The notes under the pieces: model-generated | The model's input: only the letters and a program-made list of their open reading frames with translations | Told to the model about the DNA's origin: nothing | Databases searched by the model: none | Source of the DNA: Opisthorchis felineus | Taxonomy: Eukaryota; Platyhelminthes; Trematoda; Opisthorchiida; Opisthorchiidae | NCBI GenBank assembly: GCA_004794785.1 | Contig: SJOL01004118.1 | Location: 87,052 to 151,051, forward strand | Direction: 5' to 3' | DNA length: 64,000 nucleotides | In this document: positions 24,601-39,600 of the stretch, piece after piece | Position numbering within the stretch: the stretch's first letter is position 1 | Layout of the letters: every line of letters starts with the position of its first letter | Made by a program: the position numbers and the translations under genes

Positions 24601-27600
24601 GTGCCTCAAATTAGCAAACGCGACCCGTGCCTTGCAGATTCGTGCATTGACCTCGTCTGTCACACTACAATCAGAACTAATACAACTTCCCAGATACGTA
24701 AAACGCTCCACAACTTCCAGTGCCTCTCTCTGGACTGTAAGTGGTACGTTCAGTGACCGGATATCCAAGAGCGAGACCTCATACTTTGTGAGTACAAAGC
24801 GCGTGTCAAAAGACGGGATGACTGTAGTCAGTTCATCCAAAAAGGCCTGCGCCCTTTCCTCCTCTTCGCAGATGATAACGATGTCGTCTGCATATTCCAG
24901 ATCGACAAGGTTTTCGTCACAGGCTATCTGAACACCGGGGTTTTGGAGACCTTCCAGCGTTCGTCTCATTATCTCATCGATCATGAAATTAAATAGGAAA
25001 GGAGAGAGTGGGCATCCCTGACGGAAGCTTTTCAAGAGCTCGGCGTTTACTCTCACACACCGGAAAGTCTGAGGATACAGAGAAATTCGTTTCACAAACT
25101 TCCAGGGCATTCCATGGAGGGAGCAAGTGTGTTAAGGAGAACGGACCGGTCAACCCAGTCGAATTCGTCATGGAAAGCCAAAAAAACTAAAACTGTGGAT
25201 CGTCTGTACGTAAGGCTTTGTCCTCACACATGACGGACCGTGAAGATTTGGTCAACGCAATCCCTACCAAGCTGGAATCCCGCTTCTGTTCTCGGGTAAG
25301 TGTTTCACGAGCCCCTATAAGGCTACTGAGGAGAAGTGACACGAAAAGTCTTGTTATAACCAGGTTCAGTCTGATGCCCCGATGATTACCGAAGTAAATA
25401 GAAGCTCCGTTTTTATAGGGGGCACCATCACCGATTCTGTCCAGATGTCTGGAAGTCTCCTCTTCCCAAACGTAGGTAAACAGATCAGACAAACACTGAG
25501 GACTTCACCTCCATCTTTGGACAATGAGGATGGGAGGTTATCCGGACAAGGAGCTCCGCAGCGCTTGAGAGAACATATGCAGTCATAAACCTTAGAGGCC
25601 ATAGGGGTTCCAGGTTCACCGTCCAGAATTTTGCTTCAGCTGTAAGATCCAGTGGTGGTAGCTGGTGGCTGGGAGACTTGTTTTTCGAAGTATTCGGCCA
25701 ACCGGTCGAACCGTTCATCTTTATTCAAGATAGTCGCTTCATTCTGATCCTTGATGTTTTCGCTCACAGGTGGTTTCCGGAGGCCGGTCGCGTGGATCAA
25801 CTGAAATAATATTCCAGCATTACCGGTTTTCTGGGCATCTTCAATTTCCATAGCTTTCAGAGTCCACCAGGCTTAACGATCGGCGCGCACGCTCACTTTC
25901 ACTTGAATTCTGACAATTTATCAGGCCGAAGTATGCTCGGGACCGGTGGGTGTAGTTTTCAGAGGTTTAAGCTGTGCCAAGTTCGCCCTGATATCCAGTG
26001 CTTGAGTGGGCCTAGTAGCGCCATGCCACAGGTAAAGCTCCCGGCACCGTGCAAAGAGGTGGTGATGTCGGCCCTACATGAATTCACATCTGATGGTGGG
26101 GCAGTTGAAAGAGACTCCAGAAGACGATTCTGGTACATTCATCTAACATTCGGATCTTCCAGTAGCAGTTGCTAAGCGATTTGTCCGCACCTTACGCGGT
26201 CCGGGAAAACGAAGAGAAAAGCGACTCCGGACGAGCGCGTGGTCAGAATCCACAAAGGTGTCCAAAAAAGATCGGCAACGACAAGCATATCTGAGCTCTT
26301 AGCTCGCTGCAACAGTGCATTCAGGGAGTTATAAAATTAGTCTTTTATGATGTCAGAGCTCTAGTTGGTTGGGTGTAAGCAGACACGACAAAAAGGATCG
26401 ATCAACTTCCTGCTTGTGAGACTGCTTCACTGACGTTGTCAGACGAACGGCACAGAGGAGACTATCACCGGATATCCAGTCAAGGAAGGATCCTTCCGCC
26501 CGGTGAGTTAGGATGATACCAACCACTGCACACTCTGCCGAGACAGTCTCTGGATAGTCAGAGGTAGGCAGCCGGAAGCGAGTAGAGAGTGATGGGGCGG
26601 TTAGCTCACCCACTGTGCTTGCATCTTGAATTCTTATCTCTGATACACAGTAAACATCAATGTCAAGCGAGCCTAGTGTGTGAGCAAGAGCAACTTGTCC
26701 TGCTTGCTTCAGAGTGCCGACAATGAAGGCAGCAAGATAGATCGGGTGTCGAAGCTTGAAGATTGATATCGAGATGTCTGAGGATGTCAGCGCTGGATGA
26801 CGCGCAGATGTTGCTTGCGAAACTGATGCAGGATGAACGGAGCCATCAGTCCTAACCGCTGAGCCTACAATGAGAGAGTTATTAATGGGGTATGGGGAGG
26901 GGGAAGAAAAAGTATGTGGAAAAGAAAGAAGGGAGGCGTCAGCAGCAGCCTGTTTTCGCTTGTCTGCCCTGCTGTATGCAGCAAGTAGGGCGACCCGGCT
27001 GACCGGCACCACGCGACGGTCGATGTGGCTTGAGATTATTTGTAAATGTGAAATTCATGGTTGTACGTGGGCTGGGATGTTGCCAGGGCGCCTACACCTA
27101 GACAGAAGGACGATTAATGCCGTCAACCAAAGCTTTTGGTTGACTAAAATGTCCACCACCGCAACACACAAAGACGGTGCAAACTCCGATCACTAAGATA
27201 CGTGTCAGTGAACTATGGTGCTAGAAAGCACAAGAGGAAACGGCGGACAACTTGCGACTCCGGATCGACTGAAATTTCCAATTCAATACAGCAGAACTTG
27301 TCGAGAAAATCATACGTTGAGATCTGGTCGGGTTTAAAAACTGAGTCTGAACAACACAACCAAATAAGTTCACAATATCTTTCCGCAAGTTGAGGCTATT
27401 GGCAAATGGTGACTCAAGTGTCGCCCACGGTTTTTGTAAGATATCGTACGCCACCGCATAACACCCCAGTTAACAATCCCGCTTTGATTCCAGTAGGAAA
27501 AAATGTAACAACCACTACTCGTTTTCCACACAATAAACGTTCTGGTCTTCTGAAGGATGTGTAAAGTGTTTGGCTGAAGAAGACGAGCTAAAAATGCTTT

Positions 27601-30600
27601 TCTAATTCAAGTGTATTAGGTCGAGTCCCACCTTCCGTATTTTTAAGACAGCAAACTTATGTTGCTGCCTATCATCAAATACAACCCTTCCAGATGTTGA
27701 CGATATATTTAACATTATACTAATGTAGTGCGTGTTTCTAGAAATAAGAGACTTTTACAGACACCAACAGTCTAACCGTTTTAAATAGGAACTGATAGCA
27801 AAAGTGTACATGACATACAGGACGGGAAGAGAGAAAAAAGAGAATTTAACGAGTTTGAGCTCCATTCAGATTTACAAACCTCTTAACCGCTTAACAGAAT
27901 GCTGTTGTTCTGTGCTTGAACTGATGCCCAACGCATCGGGGAGGGCATTGATTTGCTCAGCCAACGGAAGAGTCACTAAATAGAACGTCTTCTGTACGAA
28001 CAAACCCGTTCCTTCCCAATGGCAAACTTCCGAAGTGGCACTCCCTGGTGGGCCCAGCGAGCAAATTGTTGGGAGCACTTCCAAAAGTTCACAAATTCGT
28101 GTTTCCAACAAACTGAAGTTCATTTTTGGGAGGACTTTCTCAGGGAACCGGAGAAGGACGGACGATAGCTTATCAAACACTACTCGGCGACTTGGTCCAG
28201 GATGAGCCAACAGACTCTGAAGACAAACGACAAGCCAATGACAAGCGAATCGTTCCAAACCATTCAGTGAAGGAGAGTCGTTCCACAGCCGGTCGAAGGT
28301 TGTTACTACATGTGAGTTGATGTCTGTACCGATAAGAAACAAGGCAAGGTCATGCGCACTAACGACATCAGCAACTCAGTACAAAAAAAAACTAGCGGAC
28401 TGGTGGACGAAGGAAGATGGGGACCATTCGTTTGCTTTAGATGATCTGAGCATATAAGCAATCACAGTGGACTCGAATGAAATGACAGAAAGTGTGGACC
28501 GTTCCCAGAACGAGATAGGGTTCCATGTAACTTCAGAATAATCACTTCACCGATAAAATCCACTTGACAGATAGAACTCTGACCTTGAAAAATAGGGACC
28601 GAAAGGTCTGAACACGTGGGCCGCAGGCACAGGACATGAGAGAGAATATTAGTGAAGGGTGATAGCCATCCATATATGCCTCGAAATTAAACGGGTTGAG
28701 GAATTCCCGATAGGGATTATACGATGACTGAACTGACAGTTGGGCTATAAGTTTTATTGGGTTTGGCATTGACAAATAACCGAAAACAAAGTGATGGATT
28801 TCAAGAACACACCAGTTTGAAAATGCCAGTGAAAATCACTAGAAATGTGTCAAATGCATTGAAGAAAAGGCCGCTAAAGATGAAATAGGAGGGGAATGAG
28901 TGAGCATGAGAATGAGTGAATGAGCATACACCCTGAATTCTATTGAAATAAAACTTTTGGGAGTCTCAAGTGGGTTTTCGTTCCACAAGACGCAAGATGC
29001 ATTATGTCCAGCAGAACGGAAGATGGATGCTGGACAACTGCTGGCATATCGAAATTAATTCACTTCATCGATTACACATCACAGCATGATGCTGAGGTCA
29101 AGTTCATTACCATCGCACAAAGGTACGGCTTGACTAATCCTATCCATGTTAACTGTTCAAGTTAACACATTACCTGAGCCGTGGTTTAGTTCTACCGAAT
29201 GCGCTGCATTATCGGTCAGTCGAGCTGATCGCGGGTAAGCTTGCTGGATTGCAAAATTCCGTATCATTCAATTCGGAGCGGACTAATGAACTCATTCGGT
29301 TTGTTGTTCTGCAAGATACGGAACACAATTTCTAGAAATCACCATATCGATCAACGAATATGGTAATTATTCTTTGGGAACATGTATTCCAGTAAGCGCC
29401 CGCACCATGCTAGCTGCTTTATTGGAAGCATCAATATCCAGCGAGAAAGACAGGACTAAAAATGTAACAGATGTAGACATGGAAGAGGCAAACCCAAATG
29501 AGAAGGGATGGAGGCGGGCAAGTCGAATACTGATCCGGAGCATCCTCACACTATCGGGAACACCTTGTTGAAAGAAGGAACTCTTCCAGACATTGCACCA
29601 TTAGACTCTAGCATAGTACTTGAGCACGTAAGCCTTCAGACCACTCAACCACGCGCTGATGATGTCTCCTTGATTGGTGACACTGACACAGTGCAAGCCA
29701 TGTGCCAAGCTCGACCAACAAACTAAAAAGCAAGCAACACATTCAAGCTACCCATATTTCGCAACATTGTCAAGGTTCGGGCAATCAAGCAGTCAGAAGT
29801 TAAAGAGAGGTGTGCTGTTGTTTATTAACAAGGAAGCTCATCTAACGATGCTTGTATGCATCAAACGTATTCAAAAAGTTATTAGTGAGGATTTATCTCC
29901 GCCTGTCTAGTTGCTTTTTCACCCACACAATGAATGAATAGAACACTCTCAACTAACCGCAATCGTAACTTCACATAGATCAGGGCATGTGGATAGCTGA
30001 CAGGCTACTACACAGCTCTGTTGGGTTAAGGAATAATCTAATGAACTCAGAGCTTTGTGCTCTAGTCAATAATTAAGGATAACTGAGTAACTCGGAAACA
30101 TTCATCAACGAAAAAAAAGCCTAGTTTACCTGAATCTAAAGGCTCGGTACACTTATTCAACACCGAAGCATAGGCTTGTGCGACCGCTGTAGTGATGTAT
30201 TCAAAGACTGAATTCTCCAATTGAGCTGGCGGGGTGGTATGAGTCGCCAGCTGGAATAGCTTGAGCATGATATCTGAGGGACCCAGGGTTTCAATGACCT
30301 GAAAATGAGAGATTAGTGAGCAGCACGGCTGAGCAAATCAGCAGTTACTAGATCAAGTGAATCTTCTAAAAGGAGATATCATGCAAACAGGTAGCCTGAT
30401 CTACTAACCTGAGCATGAGGTCGGGCATGACGGAGTTGCAGTTACTGTTGCCTATGGTGTAGACTAACCGATTGGAGAAACTGAAGTTCAGTGGATAGTT
30501 GCCTCAGGAACCCAGAGCAGGCTTAGTTATGAGTACAACGGGCACCCTACTCGAGCTCAAAAGTTCTTTCGAGCACTTTTCGTGTACTTGTATTAAAAAG

Positions 30601-33600
30601 TTTAAAGTTGGACTTTATCGGACACATTCGAAACAGCTAGAAATACTGAATCCTGTTGCAGATTGTCATCACACGCATTGTCTGCAAGAGTTGAGAGATT
30701 CAGATTTAATTCTGCCCACAAATTTAATTATTTCCCCTTCCACGATGAGTAACTCCAAAGCGGACCAAGATGTCCTCGGACGGGACTGCTGTTTCAAAGC
30801 CCTGCACGCTTTGTAGCGAAAACTTAGTGTTTGCGGGCATGTTCGGTAGGTTTTCACAGAGCCAGGCGGAATGTTCCTATCGACAGTACAATAACTGTCT
30901 CAGATACCTGACAGCAATGCACGTGAGCAACTGAGCCGTACACTTGTGCCTCAACAAAATAAGCCTGTATATTGCACACAACCACAAAGTAAGGCCCAAA
31001 TGAATAATCAACCGGATGTGCTGCACTAAAACCACTCTATCCTAATCGAGAGATTCAACTGAGTCTCCCATCACCACCAACTCAATTTACAAATGAGTGC
31101 AATTCACGTACAGATGGTGTTAGACTAGAACATAAGGTTGATGGAAATTCGGGGACTCCGGCTAACTGATGAACCCCAAAGAAGGGTGACACCGGTCGTG
31201 AGCTGTCAAAGAGTTTTCAGCAACCAAATAATTAATGCTATGTCAAGAAAACTGCAGTGTTCATTCGAGTCCGTCATCTGTTCGTCATCATCTATCGCTT
31301 CAACTAAGAAACTAGAGTAGAAAATAGCTGTGGGAAAAATACGTATTCAAGCGGTACGAAACGACTAGGGACTACAGAAATAGTGAGTTATCGTATGTTG
31401 CTTGTCCATATTTTCCATATTCAATGCTTCAATCAGCATTAGAACCAGCTGATACCGTGAGAGACTAATTGTCAAGTCAAAATCCCATTGACTTCGTGAG
31501 GTAGTATAGCGGTGGATTAGTGCTAGTGACGGATTATCGGCGCGTTACTACCCACTGGTGATTTTGGATCATTGCCAAACGATATTGATACTGAGGTGTC
31601 ACCTCCTCGGCAGTAGAATAGCTACTCTGGAAACTAAAAACTGTCTGCAGCTCAACCTGGATTGGGTTGTTTTGCTTCGAGAGGTACGTCATAGCGAAGT
31701 ATTCCACGCCAAGAGAAACGTTATCTTTGCATTTTCTGTTGGGAAGGAAAGTACTGCAGTCGTTCACCGTAATTCCTCAATTATTTCGAGATAGTTTTTC
31801 GTAAACGCGATTGATCTTCCAACCTACTAATGAGCAAAACAGACGTGGTGTTTAAAAATAGAGTAATCAATGGGACGAAAGTGCAATTTGGTAATGACCT
31901 ATTCATTACCATCAGGAGATTGGAACCGCTGAACATGGGAAACGCAACGAAATGATAATTACACCTTAAAATACGAACTTAGTCCAGCTGGTATTATGGA
32001 ACGGCGGTTGTACGTAATCAGTGCTAGTCTAAAAATTCATGTGAAACGCGTTCAATCGATTGTGGGAAGTACGGGGCTGACGTTTATCGATCGGTTGACC
32101 ATGTTTAGGCGGGGAGAATCAAGAGGCTAGGGATGGGGTGTAGCCAAGTACCTCACGATCAGAAGCTCGCGGCTAATATCTGGTCTATCCATAGGGTACG
32201 TTTACACCAAAACGCATGCAGTCCATGGAATGCGATAGATTTTTGCGATCATCTCGGTTTGTCTGAGCCGTATCGAATATCACTCTCGAGAACGCATTGC
32301 GAGATGGCGGTAAGCTTGGAATTAAGTTTCTGCAGGCACATATCGTTGTTGGAAGTTACGTAGCCTCCTTTTTTAATGGGACTAAGTATGGTTTTCGAAA
32401 CCGGTTCGATACAACAGGAATAGACGTTATTACACCGGGTGGGCGAACACCCATTTCCATCCAATGCCCCAATTCATACGGCATTGGGCTACATTTAAAT
32501 TCAAAACTGAAGGTTCATCAGAAGACCACGTGCCGGTTACAAGCGCTACTTTGAGCCAACTACGCAGAGGTTCACAATTTATAACCGCCTTCGTAGCTAC
32601 GATTCTTGGGGGATTTACGTCTTGAGTGTGTCTTCAACTCTAACCAATTGGAATACTGTTAGATCGCCTAGTCAGGACTAGGTGAATTACCGGTACAATC
32701 AGTGATTTCAATCAACGGAGAAATTCTTACGCAGCCACTGTCAATGCTGCGTTAAACCCCGTCAGACCGTGAAAATGAACAGTGTAGGAAAAATATAGCA
32801 GAACTGAAAAGCTTAAAAGATGAATAGTTCTGATCAGGAATGGGTGTAAAAATAGATAGTTTGGTAACAGACCGTCTCGTCATACGCGCTGCAGGGGGGA
32901 ACAACCACGTGGTTTCAGCGCGTGAGGGTTGGAAGTGCACACTTGTTGGTGGGATGCTGCAAGCTTTTTAGGCTGTTCTACCCCTTGACGAATGTGCAAA
33001 TACAGTTTAGGGACACAGCCGAAAGCTGGCAAAGGATGACTAAGTCCGAGTCACGTGCTGGTGTTAAAATCAGACAGAACTGTGGCTATTGCCGGGGCAA
33101 CCATTAGTTGTGAAATTAAAATGGACGAGAGAAGAGAGTAATCAGTAGACTTACCGATCCCCTCAACGCAATAATTACGGAACAGAACAGAACGCAAATC
33201 AGGGGTTCGTGGGCCAATACCTGAAAGTAAGGACGGAAAATAGGATGGAACGCAATGGGAGCAGTGAGTAGAGTAACAAGTACAACTGTGGGGTGTTCAC
33301 AATATAAATTATTTTCACTCGTCGAAGACGTAGAATATTTTACATTTTTAGGTAAAAGGCACGGTAAAAAGCAATGAATGTCACCCAATGTCACCTAAGG
33401 TCAAGTGACTAAAGGTGCGGTGGAGTCAGTTCCAGGCTAAGCAGATGGCCTGAATCATTGCCTTTTGGGCGCATAGTGCCGGCTGTTATGTTCCAAATAA
33501 CCTAACGCCTGCGGGCTTTGGTTGTCCAACAGCCTCGAAAGCTTGAGAACGATCAACTATATGACCTGTTTCATAAATACCTCTAAGCCCCATTCGCAGT

Positions 33601-36600
33601 AGCGGGTGAGAAACCATTTAAATCAAGATCATAGCCGCTCTGTGTGGCTTTACACTAGACCATTCGGACATCGATTCGTGAAAACGCCTACGAAGGCGAA
33701 ACTTCCATTTGGCTCAAACAATGGCAGGATAGTGAAAAAATTACTTATAATATTAACACGAACTAAAAGTGTGGTCAGGTGTAAAGGCAAATAAAAATTT
33801 TCATCCACGTAGTGGAACAACCAGCAGAAGGGGAGGCCTTCTTGTGCCTTCTTCTAAGCACCAATGCCGAGCAGGACAGGTTCATATGCCCTCGTATTGG
33901 GCAAAACGCGCCCTATGACCAGACTAGCATTGAACCCAAGACAGAAGTCCTACTGTGACTGCCGTCTAAAACCACTCATATTACTAACAACATAAGACAT
34001 AAACCCAACTCTGACCTAAACCTAACTTTCCAAGCAGTCTAGTTACGCGCAGTCTCTGCAACCAGAGGACATATGTCTCAGACCAATTCTTAGTGTATGC
34101 TTGACTACTCTAGTCCACGTGACATTCAGCTCACTTGCAGCTGAAGTGAAAAAATACACAGATAGGAGGGATTGGTGTCTTTCTCAGAGGATATCTAGAC
34201 ACTGACAAAAAAAGGGTGCCATACACCATGTAGTTGTACCAGTTGTGGACACCAGCTCAGTATCAAGGACACGCAAGTGCAGGTAACCGATTACGTGACA
34301 CGAAGCACTTATGAAACAAGTCATATGGTTGATCGTTCGAAAGATTTCAAGACTGCTGGACAACCACACCTTCAACTGGTAGTGAAGCACCATTAATTAG
34401 AACACAACAGCCAGCACTATGAGCCCAAAAGGCAATGATTCAGGCCATGTGCCCACCACACACTTCATCATTAGGCCTTAGATGATAGTCGACGCTCAAT
34501 CCTTATTACTGCACCTTTTACCTAAAAAAGGTAGAATGTTTTATACCTGCCATTGACGAAAATAATGTACACTGCTAGCAGCTCGCAATCTGTGCTACGT
34601 TGCTGTTTTGATGTTCAAGATAAAAGGAAATTTAGTGTTTCAAGCACAACAAGAACCAATTTCATTATAGAAACTTACTGACTGAGATTGTGTGTTGAAG
34701 AATTTGAATAACTTTATTTGTTGGCTAGTAGAATAGAAAGCAGATGCGTTAGAGTTTTAAACAAGGATAGGCTAGACCAGGAGAAAAGAACAAACATATA
34801 TCCACTGTGACAATACAATGACGTTGTAGTACACTGTAGTACTCCCGTGTTGGGACCGGACACAAGCAAATGTCAGGTGTCTCATAGCCCAACGTTGTTT
34901 ACTTCGTCTAGAAAGAACTTAGAGGAAAACGCAATCCAATTTAGCCTTATCAAGGTTACCTACAAATAGAAATATCAGACGTATCAACAACGAGACGTCC
35001 ATAGGTCCGTCCGTAGGACAGCACGGGTTGACACAAGGACAATACTTCCGGTGCTCTCAGTAGACTGCAGTGAGGCAAGGGACAGCACCCTAGGTGAGAA
35101 AATCCATCACCAGGCCCGAGGTACAAGACGGTTTACGCATGAAGACGGATCCTCAGAACCCAATGATTAAGGTTGGTTACTCGGAGACGACAGGGGCGAT
35201 TGCGTCCTCAAGGGCTAGTTGAAACTGAAGGTCTTATATGGGGTTTGGGAGGTCTCATGAAGGCTGGATGGAATTACCCTCACATACCAGCGCAGTGTGA
35301 TAGACTTTTCTGGTAATCGTCAGACCCTCGGTCATCAACGTCATTGCGAGCTATTGCCATTCATTTAAACTCATAAAAACCACCAAGCGAGATAATTGCT
35401 CGCGACGACGTATTCTCAAACGATAAGGGAGTGAATGGTAAATGCCGATAATTCTAGAAATATTGAGTTGTGGCGCATTGTTCAACGAATGGTAGCATGT
35501 GCCTTCCAAGGACCAAGTCAGGTGAATAAAATTAAATGAACAAAATAGTACTCGTTAAACTGTAACATACTTTAGGTATCTAGCTGCCATGTCGCCCGAA
35601 AGAAGCACGAGGACTGAAATACTATCAGGTTGCCCAAGCCTTTACGAGAGCAGTCGAAAGGCAGAGGTTTGGTTTGAACCACGGACCTTCCCGTCAGTAT
35701 GTTCGCGCCTTGACCACTGAGCAATCTTGAGCTCCAGGTCAAGAAGGGGAACAGTAAATCAGCCGATCTTATGACGAACTACTTAAGGTGGTAGCCAATT
35801 GGGGAATCTGCGTCAGTGGTACGGACTAAACCAACTTGGGAATAACCCAGCTATTGGGAGGGACAAAAAGTGACTCTCCTTGGACTCTGGGGAAGAGTTA
35901 TTTCTGCGCCGCAGGAGTGCAATAAAAAAGTCTGGGATTTGTCTTCTGGGTAGAAGTGTTCCTTCTTTGGTACTGTCCTCGAGAGAAGGAAAACTGGATG
36001 AAACTGACGAACCCCCAAGCCTCTGGTGGTTGGTCAACAGTCACCTGATCAGCCACCCGTAAACGCAGCCGAGTTACCAATATTTCGACACACTGACCAC
36101 AAGCCTCTGTTTGTGAAATTAGTGGACCCCCTTAAGGACCAACAATAGATTAGAAAATCAATTTAGTCGTTCGCTAGATTCTCGGAAAGTCTGATACAAA
36201 AGTATCCTTTAATGTGAAACGGTGTACGTATTTGCGAGACAATGATAGAGTAATTCTGAATTTAGAATAAGACCACCATAACTTCAACAAAAGTCATCGC
36301 GTAACGTAAAATTTTGGTCGAGTCCTGGAAAGCCAGCCACACAACGACCTTCATCCTCAGTGAAACTGATCAGAAGTTCGTAAAGGAACCAGTCCAGTGT
36401 ACAAGTCAGAGGCTCGGAATATTACCCGGATGTTTAAGTTAAAGGTGTGGTCATAACATGAAGATCTCAACCGCACGAGTATCTTGAATACGCGGAAGGC
36501 ATTTGAGGATATTTTTTCCTGAAATCACTAACTTTTGCGAAGAACATCGTATAGTTCTCTACTTGTTTATTCTTTTCCCGGCCCATGAAACTACGTCCAA

Positions 36601-39600
36601 ATTGCAGACTAGCCACGAATTTATCAGTTTCAAACCAATAGTTGCACGCAATTGCGAATCTGTATCAAGGTATACTCAATTTTTCGTTTTCTGGCTTAAG
36701 CAATATGTTGGGCTTTCCGTTTTAGGTATCCATTCGTTTTCGCATTCGTACGGACTGACTCCTCGAGTCACTTGGAAGCTTCACTAATCGTGTGAATCAT
36801 TCGTCTTTCTGAGCTTCAAAGTTCCTCTGGCCTTGAATGACAGGCCACCGGCACGCAGGTATTAGCTGATCCTACTATCGCCTCTGTTTAGAGGTTTGAA
36901 AATCTAATGAATTTATAGGTGGCATGCGCAAACTCAAAATGACACGGTGATAGAGACTGCATTTTGGAGTTTAAAATCAGCCCACTTTTAGCTGGATCAC
37001 GACCATATGGCCCTCGGGTTGCAAATGAAGTGAACGAGTTTCCTGATGCAGCGGATAGACTGATTGGTGTTTTTCAATTCGGATGTGCACAGGTCGACCA
37101 GCTCTTTGAAGAAATCGGGTAACGAATCCCACAATGGACATAGCGCTCTGTGAACAACGGCACACACACCATATCGGATAAAACCTAACCATATCGAGCT
37201 TTACGGATGTGGTGTGCGGGGGATTCGGGTGATATGTCTCCTCAAAGCAGACACTGTGGGCTGCTGTCATTTTCTGGACACGAATCTTGTGGTTGTTGCG
37301 CATATTTCTGTGATCATATCAGAGGATGGGCTACCAGCGATGGATAGATGTAATACAATAAGTTTCAACTGGAATGGATAGATAGAAAATAACCACAGTA
37401 GCAATATCTGGTGAAATGCCTTCGAAACAGCTAGTATTGACTGTCTCAGAAAGATCATTCAGTTAAATTCCGAATTTATCGAACTGAACGAACGAGTTAC
37501 AGACAGGTAGACATGATAGACCCGATAGAGACAACGTGTGACAGTGCTAAGGAGTCACTTATACCTGTCACGAACAGCCTGGTCGCTTCACACAAAGCCC
37601 AGCGGAAATGCAGCCGGTGATCACATGGTCTAAACTGTCAATTCAAAATAAGGAGTTGGGAATATTTCGTGACACTTTCCATGTCAATTATTGAAGGAAG
37701 ACAGCATGATATGCTTTGGGTACATCCCTGAAAGGTTTTCACATGCAAAGCATATGCCACCTGAATAGAAGTGACTCAAGTCGGATAATTTTGACATAAC
37801 CTGTAAAAAGAAAAAATTCCACCGATCCAGTTTGGAATTTCTGCTCGGTTCTATTCGTTAGCTCCAATGAATCGCACGAAAACGGATAGCTGGCTAACAT
37901 CGCCTAATTTGCTTTCTAAAGACAGAAAGGGAAATCTAACAATTGCCATGATTTTTTTGGAAAATCTGGAATAAACACAGGTATATGCCCGTGAAATCTA
38001 TTTACAATTGCGAGTTTTCGAGGGAAGGAATGATCTGAATTAGAGCTCCAGAGCGACGGCACATGCAACCAGTACAGTTGACATCGAGGGTCATTCAGTG
38101 ACGAGTTATTTTACTTAGAGTCAACTAGCAGTCTTAGCAGACCAGCTCCTCGGGGATGTTTGTGAAGCCCTTTTAACCCGACGTTAGAGACGGGAATTCT
38201 AATTTGGACGAACGAAAAGAGGTCCCATGGACAAAAGGACACAGGCCGCTGGGTGAAGGGTTGAATTCGGAAATTTGTTGTCCTGCCTTGCGTGGTGAAT
38301 TTTAACAACTTCAGAACAAGAATCGAGCTATGTAGCAAATATGGTCACGTATCCAACTCAGACATGCACCAATTGTAACGAGTGATGGTTCGGTGCTGCA
38401 AGGACAACATCCTTTGGTGCATTTAGTGTGAATGTACAGTAGAAATAAACAGATTTATCATCACTGCTAAGTGATGGGCCTCGGGACATGGTGAGGCCAG
38501 CAGGAAAGGCAACTAGCACTCGATCGATAATATCAGACGACAATCACCTGAAAGGAAAACTGACGGACGAAGCTGGAGTAGCACACTGTGGAGCTACACA
38601 GAAATATGTTTTTCCTTGGCACGGTGATAACAACAGAAATTTTAATCAGAGCACCGTAACAAACCGCAATTGATCTCACCCCACAATTCGCCTCGTCTGA
38701 CGATCGATGTCCATCCTTTGTTACCATTGTTACCACAAATTTAGTGCTTTACGTTTGCAGTTGGAAAAAATAATTCAAGTGTTCGTATGTCTGGAAGTCT
38801 GCATCTTCCGGCTGTTTTGATTAAATGGATAAACAGGACTTAAGGCTCCAAATGAACAGTGTCTATCAAAGTTTGGGATTCCGGTTTTTTCACAATGGGT
38901 TTGCTCAGACTGAGCAACAGTCAGATGAAATTCTAGTCCACCCGATCTATTCGATGATTGTTTCATGTGAGCATCGTATGTGTTACATTAGGAAAAGTTA
39001 CTCCACATAAAAAACAACTCTTAAAAACAACAAAACACAGACAGTAAAGACTATTTCATGGCTAACGAACGATACAAAGAACAGAAGACTGAAAATTCAC
39101 CTATCTTCTGATAGACCCGTAATTATGCGGAAAGTAGTCCCCAAATTTTCCACCATACATTGAGAAGGCGCGGGCTGTTCCTTCATCAGCTGACAGATAA
39201 CGTCCAAACGACCGAGTAAGAGGTCACATAGATGGCGTAACATTGTAGGGGAACACGATTCGACAGGTGATTTGGCGGCCGTTTGTGCAAAAAAGTGTAA
39301 CACACTTATTAAACTGGAAACTGCTAAAGCCGGGAAAGACAGATAACGGGCAACATGTTAATCGACGCAATCGGCAAATATAAAGTTCTAGGCAGAAATA
39401 AAAACTGAGATTTCGTCATGTAAGTGAAGTCGATAGGTGCTGAAAAGCCGAGAAGCACTGTACAGCTGTTTCATCCTTATTGGGAATCACCAGCAGTAAG
39501 CATCTCACGAAACCACCCTGGAGAGTGTATTTTTATGAAAGCAAGAAGCATCTTAAAGGGGTTGACTAAAGTCAACTATTTCGCGTAGTCCATTAGCTGT

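Larger units (their letters stand above)
24049..27135 (-). mobile_element. Non-LTR retrotransposon (endonuclease-reverse transcriptase), degenerate
   Basis: This is an autonomous LINE of the type that encodes an apurinic-like endonuclease plus reverse transcriptase. From 5' to 3' on the minus strand it shows a 5' region at about 27135-27058; an endonuclease relic at 27012-26353 ([32 protein letters not shown]); a linker at 25851-25636 ([16 protein letters not shown]); fingers/palm fragments in shifted frames at 25602-25187 ([25 protein letters not shown]) and 25190-25130 ([17 protein letters not shown], motif A); and a long open RT part. The endonuclease lacks the expected downstream catalytic segments and frames shift several times, so this copy is dead. 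Clade is uncertain: probably RTE/SR2-like, CR1-like not excluded. Confidence 0.9.

Noticed and set aside
35880..36080. Frames on both strands with [24 protein letters not shown] sequence
   Set aside because: Looks protein-like on one strand, but there is no splice context, no family match and no in-phase role in MMS19.
38358..38543. Possible MMS19 exon after a good acceptor TTTTCCTTTCAG
   Set aside because: The frame that looks protein-like has a TGA directly after the acceptor, and the exons at 39101 and 37147 already join in phase.
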